64,000 bases of DNA from Mytilus trossulus (lineage: Eukaryota; Mollusca; Bivalvia; Mytilida; Mytilidae), in assembly GCF_036588685.1 (NCBI RefSeq), contig NC_086374.1:38184886-38248885 (forward strand). Direction: 5' to 3'. The position numbers and the translations under genes were made by a program. Shown piece by piece: positions 23,221-35,225 of this stretch (the stretch's first letter is position 1; every line of letters begins with the position of its first letter). Under the pieces are notes generated by a model. The model made no database searches and was not told the DNA's origin. It was given only the letters and a program-made list of their open reading frames with translations.

Positions 23221-26200
23221 AATTCGTATCTGCCTTTCATGAACCAGACTGTATGCTCCAAAATATGTATATCTTAATTCCTAAGTACATCATACATGTA
23301 CATGTCTTGAATTGTTTGGAAAATTTAGTGTACACACAATAAGAACCGAAAGTAACACCATAAGAACCGAAAGTAACACCATAAGAACACGGTAAAGGTA
23401 TTAAAGTAATATCACCGGCAAAGCAAGTAAAATTACAGGAAATTAGGAAAGAGAGCCATCTTTTTAGTTGAATCATTTGATATCAGGCATTTTTTTCTTT
23501 CGTTTAAAATGGAAAATATGTATAACCTGACATCGAATAATGTTAAAATGTTTCTACCACTTAACAGACATTGTTTTATGAATTTTATATAAACATTTGC
23601 TTTGAAGAAACAATAGTTTAAAGCATTTTTTTTTTGTAATTTCTATAAATGTTTTCTAAATGAATTGAAATTTCAGAGTAGCTGTCGTGCACATGATGCA
23701 AGACTTGTAGAGATAGAATCCCAGGAACAGTACAGCTATTTAGTAAATTCAACACGTTCGATTGGAGCAGGTACGTCTTACGTGCGCCTACGATACATTT
23801 GTTTTGGAAGCAAGGCACCTCAGATAAAATTTACCATAATTTGACCTGACTACAAATATAAATCGCTATATCGAATGTTTCGTTTCAAATCACAGTGATG
23901 GTTTTCACGTTAGTCGTCATAATGATGGTAAATGTACTATGCATTGTGTGTTTTCTCTCTCTCATAACACAGTTAATATACAGTCAGCCTTAAATCCATG
24001 TCACTATGGATGATAGCTGTGCCCATATTATTGCAAGTTTATACGTTTGCTGTAATTCCAAAACAAAAGACACACGTTACATGATAGATATTTTAACAAT
24101 GAAAGGAGATATGTATTTGGCATATGTTGAACATCGGTTAAACTGCTGTTGTATACAACTTAGTTCTTTTCGAAATAATTTTTGATATTTCCTGTACTTT
24201 CTCAATTTCAAGTTGTTAAAAAATTTTTCGTCATTCTTGCGATCGGTTTCTGAGATATTGTCGTTATCATCGATATTGTCCTCTTTCAATCTCGTTACGT
24301 TTGTTAACATGGAAACTGATGAGTCTTTTAAACGAAATGCGCTTCTGGCGTTCCCAATAATAAATATTCTATCTTAGATGATTTTTCCATCAAGAGATTC
24401 ACATTGGAGATGTCAAAATGTTACATAAAATAAGTAGATGTGGTATCTCTGTTATATATGTTTTGCTATGTGACGGTAGCTTTAAATTTTTCTATAATAC
24501 TACTTGTTTAGGAATTGGGTCATAAGATTACTGGTATATACCTTTATTCTGACAATGCTGACTACAAACACAGAAGCTTTTCACGAAAGAAAAAAAAAGC
24601 TGGCATTACTCTTAAACTTCCCATTTGTTTAAATAAATGTTGTTCGTTTACTGAATAATTTGGTGACTATGTTGACTGCTTCTACCCATATGAACTTCAA
24701 ATAACGATATCGATGATACATGTAAGTTTGTCTTATATCTTGATTTACATCCAGAGATTGACAATGAGAATCAAACAAAAATTACCATTAATAGTATATT
24801 TTACGTTATAGTATAACAGATTAATGTATGTTTATGTAGTATGTAGTACTTTAAGTTTAGGATCATCGTAAAAATCAACTGACAAAAATGCATAATTTTT
24901 CTATCAGGTGGGTTCATAATTATTAAGATAATGCTTGGTCATGGTCATGTTCCATTTAGAAACCTGGAGTGAGAGTATCATCATTATCATCACTTTTAGA
25001 CATATAATAACCATTATTTCTATTGAATTTTAAAAGCTTTATTATGATAGTATTCTATTTCTTTATATATGCCAATTAAAATGTTATCGTTTCAGACGTG
25101 AATTATTGGATCGGAGGTCGTGATGACATAGTTGAAGGAATATGGAAATGGGCGTTTTCTAACAGTAATTTTAGTTACATTGCATGGGGACCTGGTGAAC
25201 CAAACAATGGTCATCATGGACACGAGGATTGTGTATTAATGGAAAATGGGTTATGGGACGATAGGAGATGTTCGGAATCACATAACTTCATATGTGAGAG
25301 AAAGTAAGCAGAACATTTATATTTCAAAATGCAATTGAAATATAAAATATTTCAAAATTAGAATTAGAAGGTAAACGAAATAAAATAAGACATCCTGAGG
25401 TATATCTATAGTTAACTCTAATGAAATTTGAATGTCTTGTAAACTGATCACAAATATATACTTGGAATAATTTGCAAACGTTAGATGATGAATAGGCTAC
25501 GAGTTACACTGGGATGTCTTAAAACATGTGACTAACTATTTTGTTCAGTTTTTAGCTGTGTAAATAACGTTTACTTCCAGGGTCATTTTCATTCAGCTGG
25601 AGATCATATCATGCTTATGCAATATTATTGTGTATATGATATTGTTACAACTCCGTCTACAATGTGTACATCACCTAGACCACTCGGTTAACTAAGCTTT
25701 TTAATTATCAAATATTGCATTCTTTGATCAAATGATGTCTTTACTCGTCTGTTTTATCTAGGTTTTAACGCAGTACATGATATATCGTGCAGATTAGCTA
25801 ACTGTATAAGTGACTTCGAATGATCGATAAATGTGTATGTAAATAACTAATAAAATTGTGAAAGAAAATGGGGAATATGCCAGAGACAACAATCCGACAG
25901 AAAAGCAGACAACAGCCGAATGCCATCATTTGGGTCTTCAACGCAACTCAGTTGGTCCCTGAATAAAATTGTGTACTAGTTCAGTGAAAAGGGACGTCAC
26001 ACTAAACTCTAAAACATATAAAGAGCTAAAATTTTGAAAAAAAAAAAAAAAATGCCAGAGGCTCTTGACTTGGGACAGGCGCAAAATTACGGCGGGGTTC
26101 AACATGTTTTGTGAAATTTATAGCCTTTTCAAAGTCCACTTTTACAAATTATTCCAAATACATATATATTTGTGATTACGCTTAATCAAAATTCAAATTC

Positions 26201-27035
26201 CAGCAGAATTAATTATAAATATATATATCAGACTCTCGAAAATTAAAATCCGATATATGGCAAAAGCTGTTTTGTCACTTTGAAGTTTAAAAAGTCCTAC
26301 AAAACTACAGTATATTTAATCCACTTAAATGGCTACATTTAACTATAAAGGGGACATGTACGTGAACTTACTTGAAAAAGAAAATCCTTAATATTATCGA
26401 CATCTTACTGTTGTTAAACTATTGTCTACCCATATTTTCCGATATTTTCCGGTATGCAGTGACCTTTACTACATGTACAAGATTTCTTGTTAGAACTTCG
26501 ATTCGAGTCACCGAACTGCAAATGCGAGAGGAAATTCATTATGAAAGAATGTAAACAAATATCTACTGAAAGACAAACACTGAAAAAGTAATTACTGTTT
26601 CTAAAAGAAATTCAATTCAACAAATCATTTAACAACTGTTATGAGAAAGTTTAATACATAAATGGGAATACTTGGCCAATACGAATTAAAATGGTATGGC
26701 TCTTGTTTGTCACGTGCTCGATTGCTATGTGTTGATGGTTTATCAATGTCACGATCTGAAATTTTGGTAACTAACTCCAAAGTAAATTAGCTTGTGATCA
26801 ACACTCACTGAATGAATTAATTATTATGTCGATAAATCATTATAGATACGTAATAAATATAAAAATAACGTGCATATAGGACTTGGTTTAGTATATCTAC
26901 ACACATTGGTCTAATAATGTTAATAATATTGAAATTACAACGCACTCATTTCATATGATTTTACAATGTTATCATTCTAGGTATCCTGAGAGTGTGACTG
27001 AATCTATACCATTGGTTCCAAGCATTATTGGATAA
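22473..27035 (+). CDS. Secreted C-type lectin CTL2 (five exons, 167 aa)
   Basis: Exons: 22473-22524, 22648-22742, 23677-23770, 25096-25303 and 26981-27035, in phases 1, 0, 1 and 2, with GT-AG borders and 168 codons including TAA. Exon 1 is a short signal peptide (MNRYLRLIVIIITFHTY). The single C-type lectin domain has the six long-form cysteines (SDCPIGW, RSCYMF, SSCRAH, EDCVLM, RRCSES, FICER), the WIGG motif, an intact EPN motif (GEPNN) and WDD in place of WND. EPN predicts calcium-dependent mannose-type sugar binding, as known for the family. An in-frame TAA follows exon 4, and splicing adds KYPESVTESIPLVPSIIG, parallel to CTL1. It is a paralogue of CTL1 with identical intron phases. Exons 1A-2A upstream offer an alternative 5' end. 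Confidence 0.88.
23335..23395. repeat. Short minisatellite in CTL2 intron 2
   Basis: The 20-base unit AAGAACCGAAAGTAACACCAT is repeated about 2.5 times within intron 2. Confidence 0.7.
24316..24351 (+). ncRNA. Hammerhead-like core, degenerate, in CTL2 intron 3
   Basis: CTGATGA (24316-24322), GTCTTTTAAAC and GAAA (24334-24337), then TGCGCTTCTGGCGTTC, keep the order of the better copy at 57812. Stem II is eroded. The GCGTT at the 3' side leaves a UU instead of UA at the expected cleavage site. Probably an inactive relic of the same repeat family. Confidence 0.35.
24640..24785 (+). mobile_element. Penelope-like element fragment in CTL2 intron 3
   Basis: Short stretch reading AATTTGGTGACTATG, then CTTATATCTTGATTTACATC and CAGAGATTGACAATGAG, matching the corresponding part of the element at 17690-17810 (SKFGDY to YLDLHPEIDNEG). 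It is too short and broken to encode anything. Confidence 0.6.
25860..26130 (-). repeat. R2-type repeat in CTL2 intron 4
   Basis: Words GGGGAATATGCCAGAGAC, AGAGGCTCTTGACTTGGGAC and GGCGGGGTTCAACATG follow the order of the inverted family seen at 7303-7738 (which has CCCCGCCGCATTTTTGCG and CCAAGCCAGGAGCCTCTGG in reverse). Confidence 0.6.
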
Positions 27036-27259
27036 AAAGATGTTACACCTCATTCTCTTGTATAAAAATGAGTTCTGAAAGTTTTGATTGTATTTGCCAT
27101 TTTTGAAAAGAAATATCTTTTTGACCCCTTTGATCTCATTATATTGAAAAAAGACACAGCATAGAGGTTTGAAGTAGTTTTTGCAATCAATTTACGTCCA
27201 CTATTGCTTGCCTTTTCAGACTTATACATTGTTCTTTGACATATACAATACAATGTTGA

Positions 27260-27565
27260 CATACGATTGGGAAGGAGGGGCGAAAGATACCAAAGCAACA
27301 GTCAAACTCATAGATAAAAAAATAAAATTAAAATAACAACGACATGGCTAAAAAAGAAAACCACCAAAAACTGGGGGTGATATCAGGTGCTTCGGAAGGT
27401 TAAGCATATCCTTCTGCATATGTGTCACCTGTAGTGTTGCTTATGTTATTACAAATCCGGTAAATATTCTCATTCGGGTCACATTCGTGAAAGGGAAGAG
27501 GATTGTAATAACGACTTAAGGACCATATCCGATATCATCTGTGAAACGGTTATTCCTTTGTTTCT
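27260..27565 (-). mobile_element. Penelope-like element 3' tail, reverse orientation
   Basis: In reverse it carries the tail sequence found after the reverse transcriptase fragments: ACTGGGGGTGATATCAGGTG, GTTATTACAAATCCGGTAA and GATATCATCTGTGAAACGG appear in the order expected for the 3' region. Confidence 0.6.
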
Positions 27566-27923
27566 TAAAAGGTGTAGTATCATTTTTTTTAATTTCATAA
27601 ATAAGACATCATATTGTCATTATCTAATCATACAGATACGTGTATGGATCTGGGAACTGTGCTGTTTTTCTTTCGTAGGTAAAGGATATATTACTTGTAT
27701 TAAATTCTCCAATAAGCTATCCTTCTATTTACAGTATTAAATGATGTAGCACAGACATAATTATTGAACATTTGCAAACAAGTCGGTTGTTTTTATTGAG
27801 TGGAAGTCTTTTTTGACGTTTTGTAAATTAACTGAAAATCTTATTTGAATTAATGAAAAGACGATATGGAGAAGAAAGGTGATATGTAATTTATGAATGT
27901 TCTAAATATGGAGTTCTTAGTGT

Positions 27924-28108
27924 CATTGATTTGTTTTTGCAACTATTTGTTTCCTATTAAAAATGTTACTTACTAATATTTTTTAAGTTTTGAATTAAGA
28001 TACATAATGCTATCCTATTTGACACTCATTATGAACAGAACAAAATTTAAAATATTAGTAAGTAACATTTTCAATAGGAAACAAATAGTTGCAAAACACA
28101 AATCAATG
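27924..28108. repeat. 185-bp inverted-repeat element
   Basis: The left arm from CATTGATTTGTTTTTGC onward is the near-exact reverse complement of the right arm ending at 28108. Both arms share CAACTATTTGTTTCCTATT and GTTACTTACTAATATTTT over about 60 bases, with a spacer of about 60. Non-coding; MITE-like. Confidence 0.78.
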
Positions 28109-28735
28109 TAATTTTTTGCTTCTTATAAGACCACCTGACCAACCTGTGGTAAACACTTGTTTATTCTAATAATGAACAGCAAAAGTTTTGAAATAAGTTG
28201 ATATGTGTCTATTAACAATGTGAATTCAATATTGTATACAATTAAAAAAACTATTTTATTTTGCTACAGATGCGCTTTGTATTACGGTTAATTGCATTAT
28301 CAGTCGCAAATTGACATATTATGGCATGTTTCTAAATTTACCTATTTACATGTACACGTGTATGTTAATGGGTGATTTCAAGGATTCAAAAATATTTACA
28401 ATCAACCAGCTAGAGCATGGGATGCTGCATGTGCATATTTTATATACAACTTTTGAATTTTCATTGGAGTTCGGCATTTTTTATATTTAGGATCGAAAAC
28501 GCGTTAGATATAATTGGCAATCATTTAGATATTAATTTTCATGATCGAAGAAATTACGAAAAGTACCCCTCTCCTTAACAAAATAAAAAGGATCCAAACG
28601 AAAAAGCGACTTGCATGGATTAGATTTATCAAACGTTTGGTCTTTTAGTTATAATAAACAGCTGCGCCATGAGCGCATGATACGCCCGACACCTTGTGTG
28701 GAATATTTATGCAATAATCATAAATAGTTTCGGAA
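28109..28735. other. Non-coding stretch, nothing recognised
   Basis: AT-rich, with a CTGCGCCATGAGCGCATGAT segment (about 28660) that is the usual lead-in to the tandem repeat that follows. Confidence 0.4.
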
Positions 28736-29430
28736 AAAGTTTTAAGCAATAATCATATATTGTTTTCGAGATACGGCGGGACATGTGAACCCCCCACCCT
28801 CTTTTTTTTTCAAACTAAATATCACTAAAATAAAATTTTGAATCAAAACAAAAAAAATACAGATCTTAAGATTAGAATAACAAAGAAATGTGTAAAGTTT
28901 TAAGCAATAATCATAAATCGTTTTTGAGATACGGAGCGACATGTAAAAAAAAATCCTCCTTTTTACAAAATACTCAATAACTCAAAATTAAAAAAATGAT
29001 TCATCACCAAAAAGTATACAGATCTTCAGATTAATATAACAAAGACGTGTGTAAAGTTTTAAGCAAAAATCATAAATCGTTTCTGAGATACGGCGCGATA
29101 TGTAAAAAACCTCCCCCTTTTTTTTACAAAATAACTCAAAAATTAAATTTTTCATAATCACCAAAAAGTATACAGATCTTAGGAATAATATAACTAAGAA
29201 GTGTGTAAAGTTTTAAGCAATAATCAAAAATCGTTTTTGAGATAGAGTGCGACATGTAAAATAAACACCCCCTGTTATAGGTACAAAGTGCCGTAACTCA
29301 AAAAGTTTTAATCTTATTTTCACCAAAAAGTATATAGATCATTTGGCCATCATAAGAAACTGCTATTTAAAGTTTCATGAAATGTGGATAAGTCGTTCTC
29401 AAGTTACAGGTACGACAGACGGACGGACGC
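28736..29430. repeat. Diverged tandem repeat, about 155-bp period, roughly four units
   Basis: The block GTAAAGTTTTAAGCAATAAT, then CATAAATCGTTTTTGAGATA and CGGCGCGACATGTAAA, recurs at about 28736, 28893, 29051 and 29204, each followed by a C-rich or T-rich run and a CACCAAAAAGTATACAGATC block. The last unit degenerates into CATGAAATGTGGATAAGTCG and GACGGACGGACGC. No coding frame is conserved. Confidence 0.75.
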
Positions 29431-30154
29431 AGGACATTTGTATACCATAATACGTGCCATCAAAATTTTGATAGACAATTTTTATAGACAAAAGGCAGTA
29501 TAGTGTGATGATGTGCCTATTGCCATAACTGTTCATCAGTTTATTTTAACAAGAGTAAAATTAAGTTTGTCAAAAAGGGGCAGGAAATGCTGACCCTTCC
29601 TGAACACATGATTTCCCCCTCGGGATATGACGGGTTTATTGAGGTTCGATCATATTCTTCATTCCAATGTGTAGACTAGTAAATTTCATGAATCAACTGT
29701 AAGATGAATTTATTTTATTTTATTTTCGATTAACAAGAGGTTGATGCTAATTTTACTATATGATAAACAAATTGTCATGAAAGTTAGACTGACAACCGTT
29801 TTTAACATCACCTTTACCATTGTTTGTTTAAAAGTGTCAAAGAAAACATTGCATCATCTTGAAGTAATAGCATTTTGATTAATGAATTTTCTTCAGCGAT
29901 TTATTTACGGGCTTTCCGTTCTGAATTTTACTCGAAGCTCGGTATTTTTGTTATTATAATTTTTACACAAATTGTTCTGAAAAATTAGTTATAATTATGG
30001 CGATTATTTGGTCTAGTATTGTGTAAGTAATTGTTAATTTTTTTTCTATCTACATGTAGTTCCATTTGATTGTATAAATATTAGGATTATAGAATGAAAT
30101 TCAAAACAGTGTGGCTGTGGTCATTGCTTGACACATTAAATCCATCCATTGACT
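29431..30154. other. Non-coding stretch, nothing recognised
   Basis: AT-rich, no exon or repeat signature beyond homopolymers. Confidence 0.4.
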
Positions 30155-30471
30155 AGGACAATTAAGGTGAACGTTTGTATGTAACGACCACTGCTCGCTA
30201 TGCACTTTTAAAAGACTCTTAAACTATAGGGTCGCCAAAGGTTCTCAACATCTAAATAAAGTAATTCGAAAAATTAATCAGAAATAACACGATGTTTTGA
30301 TTTATATCAATTATATTAATCAAAACATAAAGATTATTCCTGATTAATTTTTCGAATTATTTTATAATTAAAGGCGTTTTGAAACTTATGGTGATCCCAC
30401 AGTTTAAATCTCTATCGTAGGTACGTCGTGAACAGTGGTCGCTACAGACAAACGTTCACGTCAATTGTCCC
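30155..30471. mobile_element. 317-bp fold-back (MITE-like) element
   Basis: The two halves are imperfect reverse complements through almost the full length. The left end GGACAATTAAGGTGAACGTT pairs with a right end that reads GGACAATTGACGTGAACGTT in reverse. The centre is a strong hairpin with TTCGAAAAATTAATCAG in both arms. There is no reading frame. Target duplication not clear. Confidence 0.75.
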
Positions 30472-32350
30472 AAATTTTAATGAGTTTCTTATTTTTATAG
30501 CAACAAATTTATATTTTGTGTAAAGAAAAGGATTTTTTTTTTAAATTCTGACAAATGTCTACTCAAAATGTTAATTTAGATTAAAAAAAAAGGTTGTCTT
30601 TAGTACCTCCTGTGCAATTTGAAGTACATTTGAAGCTTCCATTTATTACAAAAGAAGTAATGGTAGCATTTTTCAGACTTTGTAAGTAGATTGAACTCTA
30701 TTCTAGTATGTTTTGACTGCTGTATTTAAATTTTGTAGAGAGTATTCAAATTATATCCATCTGAACATATTTTGACATATACATATGATGGTTCAAAATA
30801 AAACTACCTTTGGCATTTTGATCAAGGGACACACTTTTTCCAAACAATTCGTTAATTGAAAGGAATGAACTGAGGCTAAAATTATTGTTAATAGTTAAAA
30901 ACAACATATTTACAAATTGTATGTAAATAAAATTGTGCTGTTTTAATTTTTTGTTTGTTATGTAAACATATGAACAATTTATGAATTGAATAGTTCACAT
31001 TGAGTTGTATGGATAATCGGTGAATTCAAATACAGTGTATATATATGCCTATGGCATATTAAAAACAATATACATAAATAACAAAAGGTGACTTCAAAAG
31101 TTTCATGATTACATAAAAATACAATAAACTGTTCCTTTATTGAAAAGAGAATAGTAAAATACAAATAAAGATAATTATACATGTGATTATTAAATATAAA
31201 AATATCATGAAATGATAAATTTTTAAAACATATTTGAAAAAATGGAAGCACCAACATACTAAATGTAGGGGGAAAAATGCTTTGGAATAGCTAAAAATTT
31301 TTAAATTTCCTAGCAAATATTCAAATGTTATTCAAAGATATTGAAAAGTATTTCACGTTTAATGGGAAAAGACAATGTGAAGCATTTCTTCCATTACATG
31401 TAATAAAAGATATGCTCAATTAAACATGACATTTATTAACTTATTTTTAAATTGAAACTAGTTACAGCTAGTTACAATTACATTTTTAATTATCCCCAGG
31501 TCTGCATAATACTAAATTAAATGTACTATTATATTGAATATTTGTGCGTTTCTCTGTGCTTGTTTTTCTGTATTCATGTCACGTATTATTGTCATTTTAA
31601 CGATATCATTTTCTTCATTATAATATAAGTGGGAGGTTTGGCTAGCCATAAAACCAGGTTCAACCCACCATTTTTTCTTAAAATGTCCAGTATCAAGTCA
31701 GGAATATAGCAGTTGATATCAATAGTCCGTTTCTAAGTGTGTTAGCTTTTGTTTTTGTTGTTAGTCAATGTTTCTATTGTTTTGTTGTTTTCATCTTATA
31801 GTTTGTATGTTTCCGTGGGTTTTGAGTTTGGAACCCGGTTTTTTTTTCATCAATTTTATTGAGGACTTGTGAACAGCAATATACTACTGTTGCCCTCATT
31901 TGGAGTCCAAGTCCGGAAAAAAATGGAATAATTTCATCTAACAACTCCTGCATAACTGTAACATGTGTATATTCTTTTTCTGAAATTACTCATATTATGT
32001 ACCCACAATCTGTCTATACTGCAAACCGGTTTTGGATAATGTCCAGACCTGCCATAAATGCATGAAACTTGCTTTTCTGTTTCAAATCAAGATATAATAT
32101 AAAATCTAAATCGGCATCAAACAGATTCTTTTAGAAAGCAATATTTCGTGATGATAAATTAATGAGACAAAGAGTTGATTCTAATTCCATATGTATATTT
32201 ATCATATTATACTTACAATAATGATATAATTGTATCCTAGGATAAAACTTATTTGTTCATATATTTGTTATCAAAGGTATAAAATGTCCATCAAATGTTT
32301 GTGCGAATTGTAGATAATTCAGAAGAAATACTGTTAAAATTGTTTAAACA
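30472..32350. other. Non-coding stretch with one repeat fragment
   Basis: Mostly AT-rich. About 31625-31820 carries AAACCAGGTTCAACCCACC and GTATCAAGTCAGGAATAT, in the opposite orientation to the repeat at 49500-49690. No gene is supported. Confidence 0.45.
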
Positions 32351-32354
32351 CTTT

Positions 32355-32560
32355 AAGCATGATAGGAAATGCAAGCACGGGAATATCGTATCAATTGGGA
32401 GATATATACCCCGTATGCAGGTGCTGCTGGAATGTTGCTACTTAGAAATGGAGAGTTCACAATTGGAAAGCTGAAATCATCTCTTTTGTCGTAAAGTTTT
32501 GTTTTCGACCGACCCTCATTGTCAATTTCTAGATGTAAGTTAAACTGCATGTTGAGTATT
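32355..32560 (-). mobile_element. Penelope-like reverse transcriptase fragment
   Basis: The minus strand reads LHLEIDNEG, TKLYDKRDDFSFPIVN, SPFLSSNIPAAPAYGVY and ISQLIRYSRACISY without interruption, the thumb-side block of PLE reverse transcriptases. It is only about 65 codons, flanked by unrelated sequence, so it is a 5'- and 3'-truncated relic. Confidence 0.78.
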
Positions 32561-32974
32561 TCATTTATAACCAGAATATAAATTGTTCGCTTTGATCTAC
32601 CATTTTCTGCATAAGAAAATGTCTATACCAAGTCAGGAATATGATTGTTGTTATCCATACGTTTGATGTGTTTGAGCTTTTGTTTTTGTCGTTTGGTCGG
32701 GGACTTATAGTTTTGAGTTTTCCTTCGAGTTCGATATTTTTGTGATTTACTTTTTAATGTTATATTTATGTCAGCTAACTATCCACCAGAAACAAAAGCA
32801 CGAGAATATATACAATTTTAAGTAACCGTACGTCAGCTAGTGTTGAAAATTGTTGCCGTATTGATGCTTATGAAGTATTTTTATCGTTTGGTTGATGTTT
32901 CATTGACGTTTGTTTCACTTCTCCTTTTATTGAAAAATATTACGAATTTTCCTTTTTCAAGTATCTCTTATATA

Positions 32975-33185
32975 GATATAGGAAGATGTGGTATGACTAT
33001 GAGTGCCAATGAGACAACTCTCCATCCAAATAACAATTTATAAAAGTGAACCATTATAGGTCAAGGTAAGGCCTTCAACAAGGTAGCCTTGGATTACATC
33101 GAACATCAAGCTATACAAGGCCAAAAAAAAAATACTCATGTAAAACCATTCAAACGGGAAAAACCAACAGTCTAATCTATATGTT
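32975..33185 (-). repeat. R1-type interspersed repeat, intact reverse copy
   Basis: ATGAGTGCCAATGAGACAAC, TAGGTCAAGGTAAGGCCTTC, ATCAAGCTATACAAGGCC and AACGGGAAAAACCAACAG occur in an uninterrupted order. This copy shows where the element at 7225-7862 was split. Confidence 0.65.
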
Positions 33186-34715
33186 AGTATTTAAATTCTT
33201 AGGTACATGTTAATTTAGTACAAATTGAGAAACCGATTTAAATCATTTTAACGGACATCATTAAAATATATTCTGACAAGAGTACACAAATGAGGAATTA
33301 GTGACAAACTACTTAAGGGAACACATGATTTACATCTCTATCATACCATTCGTAATCAAAGAAATTATCAATGTTTGGTAAATAATGACTAAAAACATAG
33401 CACAAATTAAGGATATGCGCATCATCATATCAGTAACCTAAATGTATCAACTGAAACAAATAAGATGAATTTCAAGTTACTTTTACATATCAAATAAGAC
33501 GGCTTCACGGGTAAGTTACTGTTACCTATATATTTATTATAAAAGGTGGTTTGTGTTACCTTTATATTGTGAAAGGTGGTTTTAAAAGTTTAACACTTAC
33601 AATTGATGTATTAGTTTCAGTGTTATTCATGTGAAATAATTAGAATTTAGATTTAATAGGATTTAAAATTTAAAGAAACACACTGATACCTAATATCACA
33701 CTGACCACTAACGTAAACATATATTAATTTGATATAAAAATGACCACCAGTATCCATAATGACAAATATATATTTTGAATTATTGTTCAGGCTTTAATAA
33801 GTGATCATCATTTGGGGTAAGCCGTTATTGTTATGATTTTTATCAAGTTAAATATTTGTTTCCACTTCTAATTGTTCTTCATTGTTGGTCCTTGTTCTTT
33901 TTAATCTGTATTTAGAAGAGGTTGTTCTTAGTGACAAACAGATTGGTCAAGTTTATGGAGCTATACAAATCCTGTTTTTCTTTCTTTCAATACTACAGAA
34001 TACTAGCAAAAAGAAAACAACAGTGCGTTTAATCCTCTAAAATATGTAATCATTTGTCGGTTTATTGCTTAATAGAGGTCAAAGTTTGAACCAATTTATA
34101 TATAATACTGTGTCGACCATTTAACTAGTATATTAAAATGAATTGTGGTAATAATAATAATAATTTTACTGGGAGTGGGGCCGCCTTAACTTTGGTTGCA
34201 ACAAAAATAATCCTTCGGCCGGGGTCTTCAAATGTGAATTAAATACAACTGTTAGTGATGTACAATTATGCGAATATCGAATTTAATTTAAATTAATACT
34301 ATTTTATTGCAATAATTAGGCAATATAATTGGACACCAGTTAAAATTGCAACTTATAAGGTCCTCTCCTTACACATAAAGTACGCATCTACTTTGACAGT
34401 TAACACATACATATTACTTCTGTATGGAAAATAAGGGAAGGTGTCACACATTGGCATGGCAACAAAAAAGACTTTTTAAAAAAGGAAACAGGACAGAAAA
34501 GATAAAAAGACAAAGATATAGACAAAGACAAAGATAAAATTGCCGACTTGGGATGTTAAAATCTAATTGACAGTTTGATGAAACAACGAAGTTCATTAAA
34601 CATTGATTTTTAGAGTTAGTTTTGTTATAATATGCATCGTTAAAAAAAAAGCGTTTAATGTCAATGTGTATGTTCATATGTTTAAGATACTTAACAAGAG
34701 ATATTGTTATTCATA
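33186..34715. other. Non-coding stretch, nothing recognised
   Basis: AT-rich with a short ATAATAATAATAAT microsatellite near 34150. No exon is supported. Confidence 0.4.
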
Positions 34716-34719
34716 AAAA

Positions 34720-35225
34720 TTGGCATTCTAGAAAATAATATCGATAGCATCTCAAGGAAACTATTAAACCAAGAGTTCCAAATGCTGGAATTGAAATCAT
34801 CCATTCGTAAGTTTTACGAACGCCATCACGAGTTGATTGACCGTTATGGAATAACCGTTTCACAGATGATATCGAATATGTTCCTTATGTCGTAACTACA
34901 ATCCACTTCCCTTTCACCACAAATGTGACCTTCCAAATTAAAGTCTTTACCGGGTTTGTAATAACATGAGCATTACGACGGGTGTCACATCACGGTAGAA
35001 CAGGATATGCTTACCTACCGGAGCACCTGAGATCACCCCCATTTTTTGGTGATTTTCGTGTTGCTTAATGTTTAGTTTTCTTTGTTGTGTCTTTCGTACT
35101 ATTATTATCTGTTTATAAAAAAGAAGATGTGGTATGTTTGTCTTTATGTTTTTAGCCATGGTGTTGTCAGTTTATTTTCGATCTATGAGGTCGATTGTCC
35201 CACTGGTATCTTTGGCCCCTCTTTT
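34720..35225 (+). mobile_element. Penelope-like element C-terminal and 3' tail fragment
   Basis: The frame at about 34750-34895 reads SRKLLNQEFQMLELKSSIRK, then FYERHHELIDRYGITVSQMI, the C-terminal part of the PLE protein, followed by a stop and the characteristic 3' tail through 35225 (GGGTTTGTAATAACATGAGC, GGAGCACCTGAGATCACCCC). The reverse transcriptase core is absent. Confidence 0.75.
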
